Positions 58,124 to 64,000 of a DNA stretch of 64,000 nucleotides are shown here, one piece after another (position 1 is the stretch's first letter; each line of letters begins with the position of its first letter). The position numbers and the translations under genes are program-made. The notes beneath the pieces are model-generated. The model had not been told where the DNA came from. It saw only the letters and a program-made list of their open reading frames with translations, and ran no database searches. The stretch is from the NCBI GenBank assembly GCA_016719635.1, contig JADJYT010000016.1:1-64000 (forward strand), given 5' to 3'. This stretch comes from Sphingobacteriales bacterium. GTDB taxonomy: Bacteria > Bacteroidota > Bacteroidia > Chitinophagales > JADIYW01.

Positions 58124-59485
58124 ATGAAAAAGATAGTATTAGCAGGAGTATTTACCCTTTTATTTTTTAACGGATACAATACGTTTGCACAATGGGGTGG
58201 TTTGGGCGACAGGATTGCAGATGGCCTAAGCAATAAAGCGCAGCAAAAAATACAGCAAGAGGTAGATAACGCGGCTGAGAAGGCATACAACAAAACCAAG
58301 GAGGGTGTAAAGAATGATGTAAAAAATTCATCCTCCAAGTCAAAAGGGAGCAACAATTCGGATAGCAATAACGGTAGTGATGGAAACGGTTCGACAGCAG
58401 GCAACAGCGGAAGCTCCTCCTCCGGAAACGGGAGTTTAAAGGCTTACGGAAAGTTTGATTTCGTACCCGGTGAAAAGGTAATCGCCGTGGAAGATTTCTC
58501 ACAGGATGCCATCGGTGATTTTCCGGCTAAGTGGAATACAAATGGAACTGGAGAATTAGTATCAATAGATGGACAACAGGGCAAATGGTTGAAATTTGGA
58601 CCTGAAAGTATTATTTATCCGGAGTTTGTAACCAACCTACCCGAAAACTTTACTGTGGAGTTTATGCTGGCATGTACACAACCATTCAGTTATTATTCCA
58701 CTGCCTTTCATTTTTTCTTTGTTCCATTGGCAAGCCCTGTAAAAAACTACGTGAAATGGAAACAATATGGCGGAGATAAGGATAACGGCGTGTTAATTGC
58801 CTTACATCCGGAAGCAGCCGGTGGCGGCGCAAACGGACAGAAATTTTTAGTTACCTATGATGAGACGGGAGCGGAACTTCTAAGGAACCAAACGGACTTT
58901 GGCGATTTTACCCATGAAAGTAAAAATGTGGTGAAAGTGTCCGTCTGGCGGCAAAAGACACGGCTGAGGGTATATGTCAACGAAACGAAGATCTGGGATA
59001 TCCCAAAAGCGTTCTCCGCAAGCGTTAAATATAATTTTCTTGGATTCCGTACAGATGGTTATCATGATCCGAACAACGCCTATTTTCTCAGCAATTTAAG
59101 GGTTGCCGTTGGTGCACCGGATACCCGTCATAAATTTTTAGAATTGGGAAAATATTCTACCACAGGCATCAAATTTGATGTGAACAGCGATAAAATCAAA
59201 GGAGAATCCTACGGAACCTTGAAAGATTTTGCCGCTGTAATGACAGAAAATCCGGAGGTTAAAGTAAAAATTGTGGGCCATACCGACAGCGATGGTGACG
59301 ATGCCGGCAATATGACGCTATCCAAAAAACGGGCTGACGCGGTGAAAGCTGCCTTAAACAAAGAATTCGGAATTGACAACAGCCGAATGGAAACGGAAGG
59401 AAAGGGCGAAACTCAGCCTGCAGAACCAAATACCTCTGCCGAAGGAAAAGCCAATAACCGGAGGGTGGAATTTGTAAAATTATAA
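58124..59485 (+). CDS. OmpA-family outer membrane protein
   Basis: Signal peptide (first ~23 residues, ending TFAQ), a helical segment, a low-complexity Ser/Asn/Gly linker at about 65-105, then a lectin-like beta-sandwich region and a C-terminal OmpA domain from about 345: KFDVNSDKIK, VKIVGHTDSDGDD and NNRRVEF bind peptidoglycan at diaminopimelate. Total length 453. It probably tethers a carbohydrate- or surface-binding domain to the wall. Two lipoprotein genes follow. Confidence 0.87.
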   Translation: MKKIVLAGVFTLLFFNGYNTFAQWGGLGDRIADGLSNKAQQKIQQEVDNAAEKAYNKTKEGVKNDVKNSSSKSKGSNNSDSNNGSDGNGSTAGNSGSSSSGNGSLKAYGKFDFVPGEKVIAVEDFSQDAIGDFPAKWNTNGTGELVSIDGQQGKWLKFGPESIIYPEFVTNLPENFTVEFMLACTQPFSYYSTAFHFFFVPLASPVKNYVKWKQYGGDKDNGVLIALHPEAAGGGANGQKFLVTYDETGAELLRNQTDFGDFTHESKNVVKVSVWRQKTRLRVYVNETKIWDIPKAFSASVKYNFLGFRTDGYHDPNNAYFLSNLRVAVGAPDTRHKFLELGKYSTTGIKFDVNSDKIKGESYGTLKDFAAVMTENPEVKVKIVGHTDSDGDDAGNMTLSKKRADAVKAALNKEFGIDNSRMETEGKGETQPAEPNTSAEGKANNRRVEFVKL

Positions 59486-59522
59486 TACTATCAGCAAATT
59501 TATTAACTATAAAATCATAACT

Positions 59523-60083
59523 ATGAAGAATTTATTTTCAAAATCATTTATCGCTATAGCTATAGTGATTTCAATTTTTTCATGCTCTAAAGAAGGGCTT
59601 CAGGGCCCTGCCGGAAAAGACGGAAACGCCAATGTGATGTATTCGAATTGGATTACTTTTGCCGCTAATTTCACCGATATTGCCACGAATAAAACCATGG
59701 GGGTCGTAGTTCCTCAATACACAGATAATTTTGTAGATTCAGGAGGATTTTATTTAGCATTTGTAAGATGGCAGAATAATGTCCACTATCAATTGCCATT
59801 TTCACAGCGGTTTAATTCTACTTCATCTCCTATTGTAGAAATGGATGCTACCGGGATCTCATTTGGTGTTACCGGTGAGCTTCGATTTGCAGCCCACAGA
59901 CAGGATTTTGGCAATTTACAAACAGAATTTACCACACTTATAACGACAAACACACTTCAGGTTCGCTATTTCCTGATAAGAGGCACTCAGAATTTAAGGC
60001 TCGGAAATGGCCTTTCTATCCAGGATTATTACAAATCAAAATCCTATGAAGAAATATGTGCCCTTACTGGCGCTCCATTGTAA
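59523..60083 (+). CDS. Hypothetical lipoprotein with short collagen-like segment
   Basis: Lipoprotein signal ends IFSCS (Cys21). Directly after it comes EGLQGPAGKDGNA, a Gly-x-x stretch common at the start of Bacteroidota surface lipoproteins, followed by a beta-rich domain of 150 residues that I cannot assign. It follows the OmpA-family gene by 37 bases and may be co-transcribed. Confidence 0.75.
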   Translation: MKNLFSKSFIAIAIVISIFSCSKEGLQGPAGKDGNANVMYSNWITFAANFTDIATNKTMGVVVPQYTDNFVDSGGFYLAFVRWQNNVHYQLPFSQRFNSTSSPIVEMDATGISFGVTGELRFAAHRQDFGNLQTEFTTLITTNTLQVRYFLIRGTQNLRLGNGLSIQDYYKSKSYEEICALTGAPL

Positions 60084-60128
60084 AAATAAATTATTTTCAC
60101 CAAACAATATCGAATCAAAATACAGCTT

Positions 60129-60623
60129 ATGAAGACAATCCATCTCTTAACAATCCTGGCACTAACGCTGCTTTCCGCAGCCTGTAAAAAAACAACCACT
60201 TCCGGCAGCGTCAAACAGCAAATCAGTTTAAAGGCCGATGGCGTATTATTTTCTGTAACCACCGGTGATGCCGGCGTTACCCAATCCGATGCGCATATTC
60301 GCGATGGTAATAAATTTCAATTAGACGCCACTACCAGCACCAAAGATTTCTCCATCAACAATCAGAATGTTCCCTCCACAGGCTCTTACAATATGACTGG
60401 CGCAGGGAATGCTTTCAACTTTGTACAGTGGGAAGACGGCAGTGAATTATTCAGTTCTCTCGGAACGGCCAAATCTCACCTTACATTTAACATCTCCAAC
60501 ATTGCCGGAAGTTCAGCAGATTACATAAGATATGTGGAAGGCACTTTTTCCGGAGTGATTTATAACTCTTCCCAAACGGATTCTGTAAAAATCACTGATG
60601 GACAAATCAATATCATAGAATAA
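60129..60623 (+). CDS. Hypothetical lipoprotein
   Basis: Lipoprotein signal with lipobox LLSAAC (Cys19), then Lys/Thr residues and a Thr/Ser/Asn-rich beta-sandwich-like domain of about 140 residues. A family is not recognised; general resemblance to DUF6252-type small Bacteroidota lipoproteins (GTFSGVIYNSSQTDSVKITDG end) is possible. A bidirectional terminator follows. Confidence 0.75.
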   Translation: MKTIHLLTILALTLLSAACKKTTTSGSVKQQISLKADGVLFSVTTGDAGVTQSDAHIRDGNKFQLDATTSTKDFSINNQNVPSTGSYNMTGAGNAFNFVQWEDGSELFSSLGTAKSHLTFNISNIAGSSADYIRYVEGTFSGVIYNSSQTDSVKITDGQINIIE

Positions 60624-60647
60624 AACAGATTCAGAAAATTTCCTTTA

Positions 60648-60685
60648 AAATAAATAAACCGCTCTTTGCAGCGGTTCATTTATTT
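60648..60685. terminator. Bidirectional terminator between the lipoprotein gene and birA
   Basis: Stem AACCGCT/AGCGGTT (60657-60663 with 60670-60676), extended by AAATAAAT/ATTTATTT with one mismatched pair. The A/T outer stem serves both strands. It reaches the birA stop codon. Confidence 0.8.
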
Positions 60686-61442
60686 ACTTCTCAAAACTGA
60701 TTTCTTTAAATCCATATTTTTGAATACCGGCAGCTGTTTCAACAAGCAGCCTTCCGGCTTCATCTACGCCAATGATTTTTCCTTCAAAGATCACATCGTC
60801 TTTTTTGAAGCTGGCAAATACATTATACCGATACAGATTTTCTACATATTCCGTCTTCAGCCGTTCAAATTTCCGCTCTTTAAGCAGTAAAAAATATCCC
60901 TCTACCGCATTTAAGAGTTTATTCAAAACAGATTGTCTGTCCAGCTCCTGACCTGTTAAACATTTCAAACTGGTGACAGGCACTTCCATCGGAAAGGTAT
61001 CCTGATTTACATTCAGCCCTATTCCAATTACAGAATATTTCAGATGCATTCCGGAAATGGTGTTTTCTATTAATATACCTGCTATCTTTTGGTGATTAAC
61101 GTAAATGTCATTTGGCCATTTAATCTTTACCGTCGACAGTTGATTACTCACCGTTGACCAAATTCCCAGCGAAACGGCCATATTCAGGTAAAATTGTTCT
61201 GTTGCAAACAGAAACGAAGTGTGATAGATGAGGCTAAACGTTAAGTTTTTGTTAGGTTCGGACAGCCATACGTTGCCGGTTTGCCCCCTGCCCGCATATT
61301 GTTCATCTGCTAAAATGACAGTTCCGTCAATTGGACTGCTTTTTGCTATGTACTCCTTAGCGTAATTGTTCGTAGAATCTATTGAAGGAAGGTGTATAAG
61401 GAACTTTCCCGTGAAAAAAGTGTTATTTACTTTAATTTCCAA
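60684..61442 (-). CDS. birA: Biotin--[acetyl-CoA-carboxylase] ligase
   Basis: Attaches biotin to the carrier domain of biotin enzymes through biotinyl-AMP. The adenylate loop GRGQTG is at 51-56, KWPNDIYVNHQKIAGILIEN at 108-127 is the catalytic stretch. The N-terminal DNA-binding domain is absent, so this is the non-regulatory short form. It starts at TTG (61440-61442); an in-frame stop lies six bases upstream, so no ATG start is possible. rsfS runs divergently from it and also starts with TTG. Confidence 0.92.
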   Translation of the reverse strand: MEIKVNNTFFTGKFLIHLPSIDSTNNYAKEYIAKSSPIDGTVILADEQYAGRGQTGNVWLSEPNKNLTFSLIYHTSFLFATEQFYLNMAVSLGIWSTVSNQLSTVKIKWPNDIYVNHQKIAGILIENTISGMHLKYSVIGIGLNVNQDTFPMEVPVTSLKCLTGQELDRQSVLNKLLNAVEGYFLLLKERKFERLKTEYVENLYRYNVFASFKKDDVIFEGKIIGVDEAGRLLVETAAGIQKYGFKEISFEK

Positions 61443-61449
61443 AATTTAG

Positions 61450-61457
61450 TAGATTTG
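61450..61457 (+). promoter_or_regulatory. -7 promoter box of rsfS
   Basis: TAGATTTG, exact TAnnTTTG match, 25 bases before the TTG start of rsfS. Confidence 0.55.
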
Positions 61458-61482
61458 AGTGAAATTATAAATAATAAAGCAT

Positions 61483-61869
61483 TTGGAAAAAATTAAAGCA
61501 AAGAAAAGAACAAAAAACGCATCCACGGATAATCTGAATGAACTGATCGTATCAATCATTCAGGACAAGAAAGGAAAGGATATAGTAAGTTTGGATTTAA
61601 GAAAAATTCCGGAAGCAATTGCAGATTATTTTGTAATTTGTCATGGCGAATCTACCACACAAACACGCGCCATTACAGACCATCTCGAAGAAGAGGTTCG
61701 CAACCAAGCCAATATCAAGCCTTTTCATATTGAAGGACGTTCTAACGGTGAATGGTGCTTATTGGATTTTGGTGATGTAGTGGTTCATATCTTTCAACGG
61801 GAGAAACGCGAATTTTATCAGCTGGAAGACCTGTGGAGCGACGCCGTAATACAACATTATAAAGACTAA
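61483..61869 (+). CDS. rsfS: Ribosome silencing factor RsfS
   Basis: Binds ribosomal protein uL14 and keeps the large subunit from joining when nutrients are scarce. Core blocks: KKGKDIVSLDLRKI near 30-45, YFVICHGESTTQTRAITDHLEE near 50-72, the conserved GRSNGEWCLLDFGDVVVHIF near 85-105 and REFYQLEDLWSDA at the end. 128 residues, normal. It starts with TTG. ftsH follows after 52 bases, a pairing common in Bacteroidota. Confidence 0.94.
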   Translation: MEKIKAKKRTKNASTDNLNELIVSIIQDKKGKDIVSLDLRKIPEAIADYFVICHGESTTQTRAITDHLEEEVRNQANIKPFHIEGRSNGEWCLLDFGDVVVHIFQREKREFYQLEDLWSDAVIQHYKD

Positions 61870-61921
61870 CAACAACATACGCATTTTATACAACCTATTA
61901 CTTACCAATTAACACAAATAC

Positions 61922-63868
61922 ATGGATTTTTTACCCGAAAACGAGGAGCCGAAGAAGAAAAAAGGAGGATTCAACAGCTATTGGCTGTTTGCCATATTGA
62001 TTATTGGATTATTAGCCACACAGTTTCTGTCCTTAAACTTTCAGATCAAACAAACCACGGAAGATGATTTCTTCCGGAAGATGATTCCCTCGGGTGATGT
62101 TGCAAAAATCACCATCGTCAATAAGGAACAGGTGGAAATTTTCATCAAGGAAGATTCCCTTAAGGCAAAGAAACAATATGCTCCTCTGCGCCAAACAAAG
62201 ATAGGAACACCGAACAAGGGTCCTCACTATTCATTTGATATTGTTTCAGTAGAAGTTTTCAAACAACAATTGGTTGACATACAAAAAGGGGTTCCAGACA
62301 ATTTGATAATCCCTTATACTACTGAATATCGAAAAGGAATTTTTGATATCATCGGCTGGTTATTGCCCATCATTCTGCTGATAGCCGTATGGATGTTCCT
62401 GATGCGCCGGGCAACCGGCGGCATGGGCGGGGCAGGCGGCCAGATCTTTAATATCGGAAAATCGAAGGCGAATCTTTACGATAAGGACATGAAAGTCAAT
62501 ATCACATTTGACGATGTGGCAGGATTGGATGAAGCCAAGGAAGAAGTGAAAGAAGTCGTGGATTTTTTAAAGAATCCCAAGAAATATACTGCATTGGGTG
62601 CCAAGATTCCGAAAGGCGTATTGCTGGTCGGCCCTCCGGGAACCGGTAAGACCTTGTTAGCGAAAGCGATGGCAGGCGAGGCACAAGTGCCTTTCTTTTC
62701 CATATCAGGTTCTGACTTCGTGGAAATGTTTGTCGGTGTCGGTGCTTCCCGTGTAAGAGATTTATTTAAACAGGCCCGTGAAAAAGCACCTTGTATCATC
62801 TTCATTGACGAGATTGATGCCGTGGGTCGTGCGCGCGGCAAGAATATGATGCAAAGTAATGACGAACGCGAAAGCACACTCAACCAGCTTTTGGTAGAAA
62901 TGGACGGGTTCAGCGGCGACAAAGGCATCATCATGCTGGCGGCCACCAACCGTCCGGATGTACTGGACTCTGCCTTGCTGCGTCCCGGACGATTTGACAG
63001 ACAAATCTCGATTGACAAACCTGACCAGAAAGGACGGGAACAAATATTCAAAGTTCATTTAAAGAAACTGACCAAACTAGGTCCGGATGTCACCCCTGAG
63101 AAATTAGCATCCTTAACACCCGGATTTGCCGGTGCTGAGATTGCCAACGTATGTAATGAGGCAGCACTGGTGGCCGCCCGTAAGGAAAAAACACAGGTGG
63201 AAGTGGATGACTTCAATGAAGCGATTGACAGAAGCATCGGCGGTCTGGAGAAAAAGAATAAGATCATCTCTCCGCACGAAAAGGAAATCATTGCCTATCA
63301 CGAAGCGGGACACGCCATCTGCGGCTGGTATCTGGAACATGCCCATCCGTTATTGAAGGTTACCATTATCCCTCGCGGGATTGCAGCGCTGGGCTATGCA
63401 CAATACCTGCCGAAAGAGCAATATCTATACCGAACGGAACAGTTGCTGGATGAAATCTGCATGACATTGGGTGGCCGTGCGGCGGAAGAAATCGTATTTA
63501 ACAAAATATCTACCGGCGCCCAAAATGACCTGCAGCGCATCACACAACTGGCTTATGCCATGGTGACCGTATACGGAATGAATGACAAAGTGGGTAACGT
63601 ATCTTTTTACGACCCGCAAAATGAGAATATGTTTACCAAGCCTTATTCGGACGACACGGCAAAGGTGATTGACGAAGAAGTCAGAAAATTAATCGACACC
63701 GCGTATCAGCGCACGCTGGGTCTGTTGACAGAGAAACGCGAACAGCTGAACAAGATTGCAAAGGCGTTATTAGAAAAAGAAATCCTGTTTAAAGCAGACC
63801 TGGACGAACTGATTGGTAAACGCACCTTCGATGAAGAGACGGTTCCTGTTGCCGTGACCATAGATTAA
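61922..63868 (+). CDS. ftsH: ATP-dependent zinc metalloprotease FtsH
   Basis: Membrane-bound AAA+ protease that degrades misfolded membrane proteins and regulators. Helices at about 20-38 and 143-161 flank a small periplasmic domain. Walker A is GPPGTGKT at 237-244, Walker B IIFIDEIDA near 292-300, the pore loop FVGVG near 270-274, the SRH NRPDVLDSALLRPGRFD at 343-359, and the zinc motif HEAGH at 460-464, with the third ligand Asp further on. 648 residues. A terminator follows. Confidence 0.98.
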   Translation: MDFLPENEEPKKKKGGFNSYWLFAILIIGLLATQFLSLNFQIKQTTEDDFFRKMIPSGDVAKITIVNKEQVEIFIKEDSLKAKKQYAPLRQTKIGTPNKGPHYSFDIVSVEVFKQQLVDIQKGVPDNLIIPYTTEYRKGIFDIIGWLLPIILLIAVWMFLMRRATGGMGGAGGQIFNIGKSKANLYDKDMKVNITFDDVAGLDEAKEEVKEVVDFLKNPKKYTALGAKIPKGVLLVGPPGTGKTLLAKAMAGEAQVPFFSISGSDFVEMFVGVGASRVRDLFKQAREKAPCIIFIDEIDAVGRARGKNMMQSNDERESTLNQLLVEMDGFSGDKGIIMLAATNRPDVLDSALLRPGRFDRQISIDKPDQKGREQIFKVHLKKLTKLGPDVTPEKLASLTPGFAGAEIANVCNEAALVAARKEKTQVEVDDFNEAIDRSIGGLEKKNKIISPHEKEIIAYHEAGHAICGWYLEHAHPLLKVTIIPRGIAALGYAQYLPKEQYLYRTEQLLDEICMTLGGRAAEEIVFNKISTGAQNDLQRITQLAYAMVTVYGMNDKVGNVSFYDPQNENMFTKPYSDDTAKVIDEEVRKLIDTAYQRTLGLLTEKREQLNKIAKALLEKEILFKADLDELIGKRTFDEETVPVAVTID

Positions 63869-63893
63869 TCGATATCCAGTAAGATAACAACGG

Positions 63894-63919
63894 CTCCTGC
63901 TACTTAGCGGGAGTTTTTT
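63894..63919 (+). terminator. Terminator after ftsH
   Basis: CTCCTGC/GCGGGAG stem (63894-63900 with 63907-63913, one G-U pair), six-base loop, then TTTTTT. Confidence 0.88.
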
Positions 63920-63974
63920 ATTGATTTAACTTTACATTCCTAAAAATATAGAGGCAGATTCTATATTTTAGCGT

Positions 63975-64000
63975 ATGCCCATTACCAGAATATACCTCGT
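63975..64000 (+). CDS. Start of a gene cut by the window end
   Basis: An ATG at 63975 begins MPITRIYLV and runs into the end. A TATATTTTA sequence about nine bases upstream resembles the -7 box. Too short to identify. Confidence 0.4.

Overview
The window reads as chromosomal DNA of a free-living member of the Bacteroidota, probably near the Chitinophagales/Sphingobacteriales; species and genus cannot be fixed from it. The signs are type IX secretion (T9SS) C-terminal sorting domains on secreted proteins, many copies of the Bacteroidota -7 promoter element TAnnTTTG close to start codons, DUF983 and other phylum-typical small families, sphingolipid-type genes, and dispersed palindromic repeats of kinds I know from environmental Bacteroidota. 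Apart from short AT-rich patches, base composition is even.

Layout. 1-1.9 kb: an AT-rich accessory patch (small ORFs, an unrecognised 248-residue protein, a staphylococcal-nuclease-like protein) that stops at a CAT-anticodon tRNA, so it may be the edge of an integrated element. 2-9.4 kb: glutaminyl-cyclase-like peptidase, cysS, ruvC, a flippase-like membrane protein, a POT peptide transporter, an L,D-transpeptidase. 9.4-14.2 kb: lysA, then sulfate activation cysC-(ORF6N protein)-cysD-cysN. 14.2-22 kb: a frameshifted GH16 glucanase, a fatty-acid-hydroxylase-like protein, purK-purE, tcdA, rnhB, a beta-helix lipoprotein and two tandem acyltransferases. 22.1-29.7 kb: a phenylalanine/tyrosine catabolic cluster on one strand (amino acid dehydrogenase, hmgA, hpd, a MarR regulator, fahA, phhA, a flavin reductase-like protein). 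In it, Phe goes to Tyr (PhhA), 4-hydroxyphenylpyruvate to homogentisate (Hpd), homogentisate to maleylacetoacetate (HmgA), and fumarylacetoacetate to fumarate plus acetoacetate (FahA); the isomerase and the tyrosine aminotransferase are not in the window.

29.7-36.9 kb: a ketodihydrosphingosine-reductase-like SDR with two partner genes, fhs, typA, and a secernin-like peptidase. 37-42.2 kb: a four-gene run with overlapping or nearly touching ends: a T9SS-sorted secreted protein, an exported GH31 of the sulfoquinovosidase clade, a flavin amine oxidase, and a lipoprotein esterase. The GH31 keeps the clade's binding residues except the sulfonate-contacting Arg, which reads Gln. This run is the best candidate here for an undescribed function. 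42.2-48.4 kb: a carbonic anhydrase remnant, an SGNH hydrolase with a frameshifted N-terminus, uvrA, a 151-bp tandem repeat array, an Old Yellow Enzyme. 48.6-64 kb: a predicted metal-dependent hydrolase, a PhoD phosphatase with T9SS domain, a methyltransferase, anmK, ctaA, a TrpF-like protein without the catalytic Cys, trmB, an OmpA-family protein with two small lipoproteins, then birA, rsfS, ftsH and the first codons of a further gene.

Most of the window is housekeeping. The parts that deserve a second look are the GH31 operon, the ORF6N gene inside the sulfate operon, three very small unlisted ORFs, two homopolymer frameshifts, the repeats inside the cyclase signal region, the 151-bp array, three perfect inverted repeats and several genes whose promoter box leaves almost no leader.
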